In this document: one piece after another, positions 1 through 11,331 of the stretch | Position numbering within the stretch: the stretch's first letter is position 1 | Layout of the letters: each line of letters starts with the position of its first letter | Origin: Porpolomopsis calyptriformis | Lineage: Eukaryota > Basidiomycota > Agaricomycetes > Agaricales > Hygrophoraceae | Direction: 5' to 3' | Assembly (NCBI GenBank): GCA_951640195.1 | Contig: OX621167.1 | Coordinates: 124,001 to 188,000 of the forward strand | DNA: 64,000 nt | Notes under the pieces: model-generated | Told to the model about the DNA's origin: nothing | Databases searched by the model: none | The model's input: only the letters and a program-made list of their open reading frames with translations | Made by a program: the position numbers and the translations under genes

Positions 1-508
1 GAATGTGGGTCATTATGCTATGCCACAGATCAGATCCAATACATACCTGTGTGAGTCGGCCTTGTCTTTCGTGAGATCGATGGGCCGAGATGTGGAGGTA
101 GATGGAGATGGAGCCGACTGGTGGGTCTGTTCACCTACTTGGCGCTCTTGGCCAGGATCGGAAGGAGGCTGGGTGGCTTGGGTAAGGGGTGGTTGGTGGA
201 TGAGGGCATTTGGCTGCGTGCTAGTTGGTGATGATATGTTAATAAAGAGACATAAAGATATGTTTGTTTGTTTGTTCATACTCTATGCCGCGTGCAGAAA
301 TTTTGGGAGAAGGTGAGATGTTCAGGAAATCGTTGGGATTCCAACCACCTTCATTGGGTTCAGGGGTATAGCGTGGTGAAGGTTGATTGGTTGTGTGGCC
401 TTGGGTCGGGGAGATATTCATCGGAGAGGGTGGGTTGCCTTGGGAGGAATCACTATCAGAGTAATCATCCCCATGAAAGTTGCTAGTCGCTGATTGTGTA
501 TGGGGCAT
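1..508 (-). CDS. 5' part of Cys-rich Ala/Pro-repeat nuclear protein, unit 1
   Basis: This is the first two exons of the gene described in full at 26668-29818. It starts at the ATG complementary to 506-508 and runs off the left edge. The exons encode a Ser/Pro/Thr-rich low-complexity start with an acidic DYSDSDSS patch. The rest of the gene should lie left of the window if the tandem-unit reading is right. It is divergent from the protease gene at 917. Confidence 0.6.
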
Positions 509-916
509 TGCAGCTAATCGTGTATGAAAAGTCTGTTGTAACGGCGCTAAGGAAAAAGAGACTCACGTGATTTGATTTTTTTTTTTTTTTTTTGAATTCA
601 GCAAATGTATGCGCTAAGATGCACTAGTTAGTTCTATATTACTATACACAACCAACTCTGCAACTTTGTTCGCAGCCTTATAAGTGGGTTGTCCCAGGGC
701 TTTGGCTCACGCAGTGAGTTTCATGAGTTGTGTCGTGATTTGATTTAATCGACAGGCAAACGAAGGCTGCAAGAAGTGAAGTAAAGTGAACTGGTGGCTA
801 GTCCTATAAGGATTTCTAGGAAACCCCGAAGCCTCACATAGAGTCGCTTTGTGAGGTGAGTGTTTATGTGTGGGTTCCGTTAGTGTACGCGAATCAACTT
901 AAGCTGGAATTAAGGA
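509..916. promoter_or_regulatory. Divergent intergenic region (Cys-rich gene / Ulp1 gene)
   Basis: About 400 bases separate two divergent start codons. The stretch has a CACGTG E-box at 564-569 and a T17-18 run near 577-594 that could be a nucleosome-excluding element. No clear TATA box was recognised. It recurs at 29819-30226 with one G/A difference (879 versus 30189). Confidence 0.4.
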
Positions 917-2524
917 ATGGCTGAAGTTTTCGCCAACGATGAAAGCCTCTGGAATCAGTCGACAACCCCCCCCGTTAGCAAGTTCACTAAATGGACCTTT
1001 GGACGTAATTTCATCTGGATAGGCACGATATGCTGCGAATTGCATGATGATGGCCTCCCAGCATTCGAGCTTGCGCTCTTTGATGCGCACTACATGTATT
1101 GGCATACAAGTGCTACTGGCCAGTACAGCCATAACTACAACTACCACACTCGGTTGCGTGCTGCCATAGAGGACTACTTCAAGGGGGTGAAGGGGCATAA
1201 TTTGCGCTCGCCTGAAGTCCTCACCCCATGGCTATGGCGAACATTCTGTGGATGCACCCATATCCCAGAGGGCCGCAATGACTTTATGGAACTCATTAAG
1301 AGATATGGTGCCTGGAAGGATGAAGGCATGCCTGCACCCTCTCTGGACGGTGAGTGTAATGAGATATTTATTCACGCTTCGATTTTAATTTTAATTGACA
1401 CGCAGAGTGGGAAAGGGCTTTAAAAACCCCCAGTGTCCAGCTTTATCTGCCCAGGTGGCTAGAAATTTCAAAAGACCACCTAGGCTTCCCAGAGAAAAAG
1501 ACAAGACTTTACGCCTGGCAATTCCATGTGTTTTTGCGAGCATGCCCAAGCAGTACTATTGCAGCTGGTAAGACATTGCGTTTTCTCTGCTTGTTGAAGA
1601 CTAACTATTTGGTGTAAAAGAGGCAAACAAACCATTGAAATTTGTCGACACCCCGATCTATGCCTTTTTCTCCAAGGAAGAGCGTTCCACGATGCCTTGG
1701 ATACGTCTGCTTGCAGACCCATCCTTGGTATGCCCACGCTCCACCTCCCTCGTTGACCACAAAGCTCTACAAAAGCTTAACCCAGGCGCCGAATTGGATG
1801 ACTCTATCCTAGGCTCATACATCGATCTCTGTCGGGCTCAGAATAAGGATAAAGAAGTAAAACTGATATCGACATATTTCTGGCCTCAGGTATCAAACCT
1901 AGACCACAAGGATTATGGTGGCGCAACAAGGTTGCTCTCTGCAGAGTTGGTAAGCCCTTTTCCCAAACGTTTCCTTCCTTCCATCGATCTGACAGGTTAC
2001 CAAGAATGGCCAAAAGGTCAAACGTGGATGGTATGCAGCTGCTTTGTCCTCCATCAACGAGACGTTGGAAACCTTGAAGTCCCTTTATATCCCCGTAAAC
2101 CAAAACCAAAATCACTGGCTGCTGCTGAGGATGAACTTCACGGATCGACGCTGGGAGTTCTATGATAGTATGACTGCATGCGGAAATGCGAAGACCCGGG
2201 CAGGCATTATTAAAGTGAGATTTTCAAGCCACAGAGTTCCTGATTAAATGCTGACAGGTGTCGAAAAAGGCTGTCAGCGATTATCTCACCACTGAGGTGA
2301 ATTATAATCTCTCTGGGTGGAATTGCGAAACAGATATGTCTGTGCCGCAACAAAAAGGGTCCACAGATTGCGGGGTGTATACCTGTCAATATCTCAAGTG
2401 GCTGGTCAACGGTATGGCTATACCTTCAGTTTTGGAAGAGGCTGATGTTGCTGATTTTCGGAATATGATGATCATGGAGCTGGTTTCTGGGAAGCTTAGG
2501 ATTGGCGATCGCAAGGAATCTTAA
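917..2524 (+). CDS. Ulp1-like cysteine protease (peptidase C48, SUMO-type), unit 1
   Basis: Five exons joined by short introns (about 1349-1405, 1573-1620, 1951-1996 and 2214-2258) give a protein of about 470 residues. The C-terminal third has the Ulp1/SENP layout: catalytic His in QNHWLLL, Asp in WEFYDSM, oxyanion Gln in VPQQKG and nucleophile Cys in STDCGVYTC. The order and spacing fit an active C48 protease, which in this family cleaves SUMO or SUMO-like proteins. The N-terminal two thirds (FIWIGTICCELHDDGLP and on) match nothing I recognise. The start is chosen for its AGGATGG context. The gene is convergent with the AT-hook gene at 2659. C48 domains also occur in large DNA transposons such as Zisupton, so a selfish-element role is possible. 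Confidence 0.85.
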
Positions 2525-2658
2525 TATACACTCACTGTACTATTCACCTGGTTTTTGTCTGAAGATGGGGTAGCTTTATTAGCTGTAATAGCATTCAGCA
2601 TTCGTTCAGCATTCGTTCATTCAGCCATTCTATTCATTTGTGCATCGCAACCTTGTCT

Positions 2659-4689
2659 TCATTTCATCATTTCCTCAACATACTTATGAAAGTTGTGCAT
2701 GGCACCTTTGGCAATGAGGGCGTGTATGCCTTTGAACGTTCTCTTCATGAAAACCAACTCGTCGTTGTCCTCAAACATAGTGAAATTTGCCAAGTCTTGT
2801 CGCTTTTTCCACTCCATCACCAGATTCTTGATCTAGTCAGAAAAATGGATGGATGCAATACCCCCATATTCGACAGAAAGACATACCATGTCTACATCAA
2901 AGTGTGACAAATCGACCCATATGCCTTTCTTGTCGTATCCTTTCGTTGCATCCGATAGATCAAGGAGGTGGGTTGCGAGGTCATCTGCATTACCGCTGAG
3001 TGGCTGAAGGAGCAATTTCACCCAACGTGGGATGGGTTCTGGTTCTAGCTTATCGTGACCATCATCCACGACCTAGAAGAAAAAGGATGGCTACCGTCAC
3101 CATCCATCTGGACTTGTACTCCGAATGACTCGAATGCAAGCCTGATACCCACCAGAGTGGTGTCTGTAGCGCGCCCCTTCCCCTTCGTATCCTAGGAGAC
3201 ATACATATAAGCATACACGAGGCACATGATGGGGAAAATACTATACCCTTTTCCTTTTCTCAACCTCTATTTCTGGATCCAGACCTACAAGCAGGCTTTC
3301 GGATAGATTTCGATTTCGATTTTTCTGGACGAATTCTTGGATAAATCGCCATTGCTTCTGACTAGGTATGAAGAAGATAAGACCCACCTGCTGAGGGTGA
3401 TTCACAGATGGTATAGCTGAGGAGGGTATACGCCTTGCCAATGAGGGCTGCTTAGGGCGTCTTACCTGTACAAATCATTCAAATACAAACATAAAACTAC
3501 AAACAAACCTGGAAGTCCTTGCCAGGAGAAGCAGGTAGTGACTTTGCTGAGACGCCTGCTTCTGCTTCTGGTTTTGTATTCGCTTGAATTCTCTGTGTAT
3601 GGTGAATATGACGCCATTGAAAAATAACATAGTCGGTACCTTTCTCATGGCCTTTTTTCTGGGGACATCACCCCCCGTTAATGCAGGGAGGGTCTGAAAG
3701 AAATCCATAGGGCAAGATGCAACCCTCTCTCCACTCCTCAGAATCCGTGCTTTGGGGAAATCATTAGATAATTCAACATGCTTGTCCTTGCGTGGGCGTC
3801 CTCGCTTCCTTTTTGGAGCTCATGAAATTAATTGAATGATAAGTACTTAACAAGCTATCGAATTGACATCAGGATCACACACCTTCACCTTCACCCTCAC
3901 CTTGATCGTTATCATCTTGTTCATATTCGTGTTCGTGTTCATACCCAGGTCCAAGTTCAAGCTCAGGTACACGCTCAAGTTCCACGGAGGAGATCGCGAC
4001 AGCCTCCAAACGATTGGTGAACCCAAATAAGATGCAGTCTGCTTCGAAACCGTCAAGCCAGGTGGTGCAATTCGATCGGTCACTGAAAGGATCAACGGAT
4101 TTTAGGACTTGGGGAAGCCAGTAGAATTCTTTGCTCTACTTCCAGGATAAAAGGTCTGGGTATACAAGCATTTATTACTCAAGCCTAGCCTTGAAAATAT
4201 TGATATCTTACCATACCACCAGTGTTGTCTGGAAGAATAATGGCTTCTAAGCTCGGCTTCGAATGCTTTGAGTTTTTTGGGCTGGTGGGCCTTCCCTAGC
4301 TCCAGTCGAACACAGAACCGATGAACGACATCAGGAATCCAAAGACTGCCAGATGCAGGCTTTTCTCTTTGCGCTTCCTTTATGATATACGTCCTAAGCA
4401 TGTCATACCATACCATCAACTTTCCAAGATGACTCCCTCCATCCTCTTTTTGAAATTGCAGCTGAAGCTGGCACAAGTCAATGACGGTGAATATTGGCCT
4501 CCACTTTATCGGGAGAGAACAAATATGTTGGGCCGCTTGGACTGACATGAGTCCATCCTGGGTGGTGTTTTTGATATAGCATCGTGAGGATAGCGGAACC
4601 GTGGCCTGCGGGACCTTTCCAACAGGCCACCAGCTAGTTTCGAGAGCATGCAAATCAGTCTCCATGGATTTTATCAAGAGATTTAGCAA
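2659..4689 (-). CDS. AT-hook protein of unknown function, unit 1
   Basis: Several reading frames on this strand join through GT-AG introns into one protein of about 520 residues. The N-terminal exon (4212-4689) is a helical-looking domain ending QHWWY. It splices to EFYWLPQVLKSVDPF with a WLDGF...CILFGF motif, then an acidic Glu/His/Asp stretch, then a textbook AT-hook core, KRKRGRPRK (near 3780-3815), which binds the minor groove of AT-rich DNA. The C-terminal exons carry EPIPRWVKLLLQPLSG and end EEMMK at the stop 2659-2661. No enzymatic motif was seen. The start is either the first ATG (4689) or the one eight codons later. Exon joins near 2890 and 3070 are the least certain. Confidence 0.65.
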
Positions 4690-5323
4690 GATGCACTAAA
4701 GTGATCGGGGCAAGTATGGTTTGTTTGTCGAGATTTATCAGCTACGCCTGCTATACTTCACTGCATATACCGTATTGAGTCGATGGAGCTGTAGATTGAG
4801 CTAAAAAGTAGAGGACAACTGTGGAATAACACTGCGCCATTCGATCCTGATCCTGCCACCTTCTTCTACCTGCCCTTCTCCCTTGCGTTCACTTAGAGGC
4901 CTGGCTGAAATAAATGCATTCCGTTTGAAGCAAAGGTTGGAGAGCAGTCTAACAGAGTTTCAGTGTACTCCTCTGAACCGAACCGCTCTGTTCCGAACAG
5001 AGTGTACTTGGTTAAAAGGTGGTGATACATTGTGGTGCAGTGAAGCTAAGAGGCAAGAACCAGGCCGACCGAAGGTGAATGGTAACATAGCGCTGTGTAG
5101 CACTGACTAACTGCATGACGCATGCAGCGTTCGCTGACAGGACATGAACCTACCGCGGTCTGAGAATTAAGGGGCGAGAAAACCAAGCCAATCGACAGTG
5201 AGCGTGGGCAGAGCTCGTTTGCCACAAGCCACAATAATCGTGGCATCCACACTATAAAATCCCCTCATTTTTTCTCGACCCCAATTCTCCACTTTCTCCC
5301 TAAGCCACCACCCACCATCCATC
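4690..5323. promoter_or_regulatory. Intergenic region upstream of F-box gene 1, with TATA box
   Basis: This 630-base divergent region lies between the AT-hook gene and F-box gene 1. A TATAAAA box at 5253-5259 lies about 65 bases before the ATG at 5324, followed by a pyrimidine-rich leader, a normal layout for a fungal promoter. A short open frame at 4883-5110 has no features of a real gene. The unit 2 equivalent is 34000-34633. Confidence 0.5.
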
Positions 5324-6067
5324 ATGATCCTCCTTCCCCTAGAGCTGTGGTTCAAAATAATCTCCCACATTCAGGACAGGCCCAGGGATCTACTCGCACT
5401 ATCCCTAGTGAATAGGGATGTTTCCTCCGCTGTGTTGCCCTCCCTGGCCCAATATGCCATCGTCAATCCATTGCCACAGCCGCGACACCCTATCCACCTT
5501 GTTGAGTTCACCGCCATTTCGGAGTGGGGCGGCGATTTGGTTCAGGAACATCTGGAGATGGCCGGGAGTAACCTGTGGGTCGCCAGGTTGGGATTCGATG
5601 CCTCCGGATGTCAGTGTTTTAGTTTATTCCTATATGTCTGGGCTTTATCACTAATCCCGCATAAAGATGACTGCCTAGAACTCGAGCGGTTAAGCTTTTC
5701 CCGCAACTTATACCTCAGGGAAGTTACCCTCTCTGGATTACGACTAAAAATGCCGGGTCACTACGACACAATCGATATCTCGAGAATATTTGCTGGATGT
5801 CTGATGAGTGCTTTGACCAAGTTCACTCTGGATCTTACACGGGCCAACCTGGATAACTGCGTCAACGTCAATTGGGCCCTCCTCGACGCATATCTTTCCT
5901 CGAGACCTTCCCTTCAATCTGTGCACATTTTAGGCCCTCTGTTTGTGATAGAGGTCAACGATATCATGCCACTGATTGGCACCAAGGGCATCCTTAGGGT
6001 GACATCCATGCCAACCCTGCCGGAACCATCGGTACCATGGCCATCCCTATCGTGGGTGGGTATGTAA
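5324..6067 (+). CDS. F-box-like protein 1, unit 1
   Basis: This single exon of 247 residues starts MILLPLELWFKIISHIQ, followed by DLLALSLVNRDVSSAVLPSL. That is the F-box pattern (LPxEL...I...I...DLLxLxLVNR), which in this family binds Skp1 and recruits substrates to an SCF ubiquitin ligase. The rest is leucine-rich (LREVTLSGLRL, SLQSVHILGPL), suggesting irregular LRR-like turns. It is a close paralogue of the inverted gene at 6844-7647. It is short for an F-box/LRR protein and may be trimmed at its C-terminus, where the frame ends WVGM next to a possible splice donor. Confidence 0.7.
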   Translation: MILLPLELWFKIISHIQDRPRDLLALSLVNRDVSSAVLPSLAQYAIVNPLPQPRHPIHLVEFTAISEWGGDLVQEHLEMAGSNLWVARLGFDASGCQCFSLFLYVWALSLIPHKDDCLELERLSFSRNLYLREVTLSGLRLKMPGHYDTIDISRIFAGCLMSALTKFTLDLTRANLDNCVNVNWALLDAYLSSRPSLQSVHILGPLFVIEVNDIMPLIGTKGILRVTSMPTLPEPSVPWPSLSWVGM

Positions 6068-6466
6068 GCGAGGCAGGAAGAAGTTTTGAAGAAGGAAGGG
6101 TAGTGGAAGGGGGCAGGATACGGGTTGAATGGGAATGTGGTGACGTTATCCTGTAGCCATCTGTTGCAATGGATCGCGTATGATGACCCTGCCTGATACT
6201 GATGAGTCTGGATTGGAAGATATCGTCCTCTTGAGACGACCCAAGCCCAAGGCGGAGAACACAGAGAGAGATCGTTGTCATTGTTGCTGCATCTGTGTCT
6301 ACTTTTTATATGTATACGACATCGAAGGGGTCTAACCTACAAAGCGAAGCGCTTTGTGATCCTTTGATAGCACGATATTACTGAGAAGAAAGATTGTTGG
6401 ATTGCGCAGCGGCTGCAAGTAATATCGAACTGTTGCTTTTGTCACCCACGCAGATTCGCCCTGCCA

Positions 6467-6603
6467 TTTCCCATCGGAGAGATCCCTAAAGCTAAATATG
6501 TAGCAACTCGTGCTGCAAAGGAAGCCTTATGGCTCCGCACCTTTATTGGTGAAGTATTTGGCCCAATCCCGTCTCAACTATCTTTTCAAACAACCAATCG
6601 GCT
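6467..6603 (+). pseudogene. Ty1/copia RNase H remnant
   Basis: The + frame reads AKYVATRAAKEALWLRTFIG followed by EVFGPIP. This matches the copia-type RNase H segment (normally A-E-Y-V-A...A-A-K-E-A-L-W-L-R). The fragment is only about 45 codons, has no flanking LTRs, and is cut where the usual DNQ/DNT metal-binding motif should follow. It sits at the centre of the F-box inverted repeat and recurs in unit 2 at about 35777-35913. Confidence 0.65.
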
Positions 6604-6843
6604 ATCGTGCTATCAAAGGATCACAAAGCCCTGACCCCTTTGATGTCGCATACATATAAAAAGTAGACACAGATGCAAATGTATGTAGTAACAATGACAA
6701 CGATCTCTCTCTGTGTTCTCTGACTTCGGCTTGGGTAGTCTCAAGAGGACAATATCTTCCACTTCGGACTGGTCAGTATCAGCCAGGGTCATAACGGATC
6801 CATTTCAACAGATTGTTACAGGATAACATTGCCCCGTTCCTAT

Positions 6844-7647
6844 TCAACCTGTATCCTGCCCCGTTCCACTCCCCTTCCTTCTTCGAAACTTCCTCCTACG
6901 TATCCGCCCAGATATAGATGGCCATGGTACCAATGGTACCGATGGTTCCGGCAAAGTTGGCCTGAACGTGACATCAAGGATGCCCTTCGCGGTGACCAGT
7001 GGCATGATATCGCTGACCTCCATCACAGACAGAGGGCCTAAAATGTGCACAGATTGAAGGGAAGGTCTCGAGGAAAGATATGCGTCGAGGAGGGCCCAAT
7101 TGACTTTGATGCAGTTATCCCAGTTGGCCCGTGTAAGATTGAGAGTGAACTTGGTCAAATCTTCCATAGAACATCCAGCAAATATCCTCGAGATATCGAT
7201 TAGGTTGACGTTACCCGGCCGTCTTAGTCGTAATCCAGAGAGGGTAACTTCCCTGAGCCACACGTTGTGGAAAAAGTTTAGGTGCGTGAGTTCGACGCAG
7301 TCATCTTCATGCGGGGTTAGCGATAAAACCCAGACACATAGGAATAACCTGAAACACTGACAACCGGACGTATTGAATCCCAACCTGGTGACCCTCAGGT
7401 TGCTCCCAGCCCTCTTCAAATTTTGCTGAACCCAACCGCCGTGCCAATTCCTGATGGAGGTGAATTCAAGGAAACGAATCGGGTGTTGCGGCTTTGGCAT
7501 TGGATCGACAAGCATGTATCGGGCCAGGAATGGAAACACAACGGAGGCAAAGTTCCTGTTTACTAGTGCCAGTGCGAGCAGATCTTGGGACGAGTTCTGA
7601 ATGTAGGGGATAATTTTGAGCCACAGATCTATGGGAAGGGAAATCAT
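6844..7647 (-). CDS. F-box-like protein 2, unit 1
   Basis: This paralogue of the gene at 5324 lies on the opposite strand. The start at 7647 aligns MISLPIDLWLKIIPYIQ with the first residues of F-box protein 1; a longer frame begins at 7725. The F-box pattern is followed by the same leucine-rich body (LREVTLSGLRLRRPG, SLQSVHILGPLSV). The C-terminus adds a basic tail, GRIRRRKFRRRKG, absent from protein 1, which could act as a nuclear signal. A TATATA-type box lies about 40 bases upstream (7684-7691). Base 7140 makes Asn in LNLTRAN here and Asp in units 2 and 3. Confidence 0.7.
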   Translation of the reverse strand: MISLPIDLWLKIIPYIQNSSQDLLALALVNRNFASVVFPFLARYMLVDPMPKPQHPIRFLEFTSIRNWHGGWVQQNLKRAGSNLRVTRLGFNTSGCQCFRLFLCVWVLSLTPHEDDCVELTHLNFFHNVWLREVTLSGLRLRRPGNVNLIDISRIFAGCSMEDLTKFTLNLTRANWDNCIKVNWALLDAYLSSRPSLQSVHILGPLSVMEVSDIMPLVTAKGILDVTFRPTLPEPSVPLVPWPSISGRIRRRKFRRRKGSGTGQDTG

Positions 7648-7762
7648 GATGGATGATGGTGGTTTTGGGAGACTTTCGGCTGCTCTATATACTAAGTCGA
7701 CCTCGACGCTTTGACTCACTCTCAACTAAAATCGATTATTCACGTGGCTAGGGTTGCTTAAA

Positions 7763-8328
7763 ATGCCACAGTTTGACAGGGTGAACCTGAACGGTCCTCT
7801 ACTACGACCATCTCCAGCAGTCTTCTTCATGACTGTGTCCGCGTCGCCTCACTTGGCCACTAGATCTCAATCTCAGAGGGTTACGACCTCAGACCAGATG
7901 GAGGGTGAGGGAAACCCCATGGGACCAGGATCTGCGGGGAATCAAAGTCACGCTGCCCAACATCACCAGGTGGGCTTGCTCTTTTCCTTTTTTTCAGGTT
8001 GACAGAGGGGACGTGTTAGGCGAATGAGATGAACATCCCCAAAGCTGTCAGCCCGAGAAGAAGAAAGCAATGGAAGGCCAAATTTTTGTCGGATGAGGAA
8101 ACTGAAGAAACACTACCGACCGTCTATGTCAATTCAAAGAACACGAAGATGACAACCATAGCAGAGCCGTCGGTAAACACCCAGTCGACAACGGATGGCG
8201 ATGGCAAGATAGCCGAAGAGATCCAGCAAACAATCCACTGTGGGATCGTCACTGCGCCAACCCAGCCGGGGACTGATAATGACCCCATTGGACCACAGTC
8301 GACGGAGAGCCATGGGATTGATGGTTAG
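7763..8328 (+). CDS. Possible small gene, two open segments, unit 1
   Basis: Two open frames (7763-8002 and 8029-8328) lie between the F-box and WAVR-family genes. They encode polar, low-complexity sequence such as SPRRRKQWKAKFLSDEETEE. A possible donor GTGGGC follows HHQ near 7970 and a pyrimidine-rich acceptor lies near 7998, but an in-frame stop just before the second ATG makes a simple join unclear. No family was recognised. Both frames are preserved in all three copies, which means little given their recency. Confidence 0.3.
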
Positions 8329-9566
8329 GGGTCAGAGAGATCAAAACGATTTCAAACGGTTACAGCGAGAGGATGGAAATGCTGAGGTTGGGATCGAACG
8401 GTAAGGCTTTCATTAAAAAATCTGAATATCAGGCCCCTGTGTTGAATAATATGGTTATCAAGATTCGGCACGCAATCTCTCGGATGCAGTAGAGAAGCAT
8501 GGATGGTGACCCTTGCCATCCCTCCCGTCTGTAGATTCCACCTTGTTCTCCCTTAGCCAACTTCCTCTTTACCTTCTTCTCAGGGTGGCCCTCGTACCCA
8601 TTCTCACTCCCGCACTCTCTTTTCCTACATTTCATCTGCTCACGCACGTCGGATATTCCCTATGAATTGAATTTTCATTATGACCTTTTGTGTTGGTATC
8701 CAGATGACCACTCACCAAGGTGCAAACCATTCACCGCTTCTCCAACATCATCAAGGATGGCAGTCACGCTCCATTACAAAGTGAGAAATAAGTGATTCTG
8801 AGTCGTCTGAAGAAGCACAAAGATGTCTTTCAGCCGTACTTTAATCTTATGTTGCTATACTAGGTGTACCCGAGGCCCTTTACCTTGGCATGTCGTAGAT
8901 TGACGGCATTTAAAGTTTTCTTAGCAGGCAAGTATTGCGTTCCATAATACAGGCTATCGATAAGGTTGAAGACATTAGCAAACCTTTGCCAAAATGAGAC
9001 TGTTGGAAGGAAGGGAAGGGAAATCAACGAAAAACAGTAACTAAATCACTCAATCACCCCCTCACATCTTTTCAGTGATGAAAATTTCTAGTTACTGAAA
9101 AACAATACCACAGAGTAGGTTTGTAGGTGCGGATTATTAGCAAATTGGAAAACTTACATTTAGCTAAGGCGGCAGCTGACTAGTCTACATTAAATTGACT
9201 TCACCATGCCCAAAGTACATCTAATCATTGCATGATCACCACGAATCAGTGCCAGTTGATCTGTTTATCAGTAAATTTCAGTTACGAATGCTGTAATACA
9301 ATGAGAAAGTCGCTACTATTCAAACGAGAAAAAGAGACCTTCGGTGATAAAATTTCATCGATTTTAGTTCCAATGGAGATGACCTCAACATCTCACTTGA
9401 TTTTATGGTTCATCCTTCTTTTATAATTACACTCACGATTGTCCAAACTGCCTCTTTTGAAGTGCGCAGCCAAGCATAAGTTATGCTGGGCTCGATTTGA
9501 ACACCTACCAAATATAGGATTAACAAACATTCACAAGTTCCGAAAGCACTACCGAATCCGAATCCA
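8329..9566. other. Long intergenic stretch, nothing clear
   Basis: This 1.2-kb stretch has no convincing exon. A 72-codon frame on the minus strand (8429-8647) is basic but unsupported. A short inverted pair, CAGTAACTA near 9045 and TAGTTACTG near 9093, flanks about 40 bases. The stretch probably holds the promoter of the gene at 9567. It recurs at 37639-38876 and 59975-61212. Confidence 0.4.
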
Positions 9567-11001
9567 ATGGCAGATCTCGATTTTATTCTCAACGATACCC
9601 ATAGATGGCAGGATGGCATCTCAGAGGTTCAACCAAGCAGCTGGCTGTGTCTATTTGAATTGGAGAATTCAAAGAACTACCTGTTCAAACCGATGGGTTC
9701 CGACACAAAGATACGCTGGAAGTATTTTCCATTGGAATTCATTGCCTTTAATATCATCACGAATCAGTCTCGCCACTTTTCCTTGCCATTCATGCTGTGC
9801 CAACAGGTTGCGTTTCTTGATCTTCAATATTGGGCTAGCCTGGTTTCTGGAGATAAATCGATGTCGCGCTATTTAGAGCTGCTAAGGGATGACCTCCTTG
9901 AAGAATTCTTCGCAATGGAACCCCCTTCCAGCTTTAATGAACAACCTTGGAGTACCCGGCCTTGGGCCGTTCGAACGATGCACTCCTTTGGCCACTCAAA
10001 GCCTGACCGTGACGCTTATCTCACCACATGCAGAGAACAGGGCTGGGAGAGTTATATGCATGGCGACCCATTGGAATATCGTACGTGATGAATCGCTCCC
10101 AAAGTCCTGATGGTTTATACTACGTTCTATAATAGGATGGACAGATATTTTCAACAAATATAAAAAACAAAATACCTGGATGAATTCGGGTCATCGTATT
10201 ATAGACAGCCTTGCAAGCGCACTGAACAAAGCGAGGGAACATATCTCTGTGGGCCCTTCAAACGTTTTACTCTCTGCAGCCGACCTTCTCGACAAAGGCG
10301 ACACCTGTTTGGCACAACAAGCTGGTGTGTGAATGGGATCCATCGCTCTCATGCTACATCAGATATCCTGACTAAACGATCAGCCACAGTCAAGATCCCT
10401 GAGTTCGATATAAGTATCGACCCAACACATGTGGATAAATCACCATTGGATGTCGCATTGGCACATTCTACCTCAAAAGCTGGTACGTGAATGGGATCTA
10501 TGGGTCTCATGCCACACCAGATATCAAATATCTAGACTGATGATGATGATCAGCCACAGAGGAGATTTCTTCTTCATTCGCAGGTGAAATCGAACAGAGG
10601 CTTAGGGCTCCATTGCCAACATGCATCGTGCAGCCAAACAAGTTAGTTCATTCAGCCGCTCGATAACTTAGCATCCTTTGACTACTGTATAGCAGACAAT
10701 CATCTACACGTGTGGCCGTGGTACGAACCTCGGAACCTCCAAGTAGGCAGGCTACTCAACGTGAATTTATTTATTGCGTATTGATTTATTAACTTATTCT
10801 TATTCTTATTTCTCTCCCACTTCAACAGCACAGGTTGAACGAGGGAAAAACTACAAACAAAACAAGTGGAAGCGGAATAAAAAGAAGAAAATGAAGGCAG
10901 CTCTATTACGAGAGACAGAGGCTGAGTTAGCTGCGCGCAACCCACCCAGCCAACCGACGCGACCCAACCATTCAACCACACGGGTGAACCGAGGGAGATA
11001 A
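9567..11001 (+). CDS. WAVR/HSFGHS-family protein, basic C-terminus, unit 1
   Basis: This is one of three paralogues in the unit. Exon 1 (9567-10080) carries the shared domain ending with PWAVRTMHSFGHS, then R-x2-Y-x3-C and GDPLEY. Further exons continue in phase: WTDIFNKYKKQNTWMNSGH after the intron at 10081, then TVKIPEFDISID and EIEQRLRAPLP. A last exon is strongly basic (KWKRNKKKKMKAALLRETEA) and ends at 11001. The total is about 400 residues. Unlike its relative at 11332-14014 it has no JmjC domain, so it may be a stand-alone regulator or a truncated paralogue. The basic tail suggests nucleic-acid binding or nuclear import. The domain matches no named family I know. Confidence 0.6.
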
Positions 11002-11331
11002 TAGCTTCAAGGGTGTAGCGCATCTGCTGGGCCAAACACTAACCGCAAGTACAACGTGGGGCTCTATCTCCCTAAGGGATAGGGAGTCCAGAAGCTGCCA
11101 CCTTTCTGTATATGTAAATAAAGCAGATTGTGTTCGGCATATCTACTAGGTTACATGAGGTTGTAATTGGTTTCATCGCAGGCAAGGTAATGTATGTATT
11201 CATGTATGTTTTTTTTTTTTCACGTGAGACATGAGCATCAAAGTCCAACTCGATTGTATCGATTGTAAAACTGTAACAAAGTACAGGCATATGATAGCAG
11301 CACATCAATAGATAATGAATAGAAACTGTCC
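11002..11331. other. Intergenic stretch between convergent genes
   Basis: About 330 bases lie between two converging stop codons. It contains a T10 run at about 11211-11220 followed directly by CACGTG. The run is longer in copy 3 (about 62857-62868). No gene or clear terminator was seen. Confidence 0.4.

Larger units (their letters stand above)
5324..7647. repeat. Large inverted repeat made of the two F-box paralogues
   Basis: The two F-box genes face each other tail to tail, and the similarity continues past their stop codons towards the centre. The segment at about 6283-6380 (CTGTGTCTACTTTTTATATG and on) reappears reverse-complemented at about 6605-6690. The arms are diverged paralogues, not identical, so this is an old inverted duplication of about 1.1 kb per arm. 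The centre (about 6390-6600) holds a copia fragment. Confidence 0.75.
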
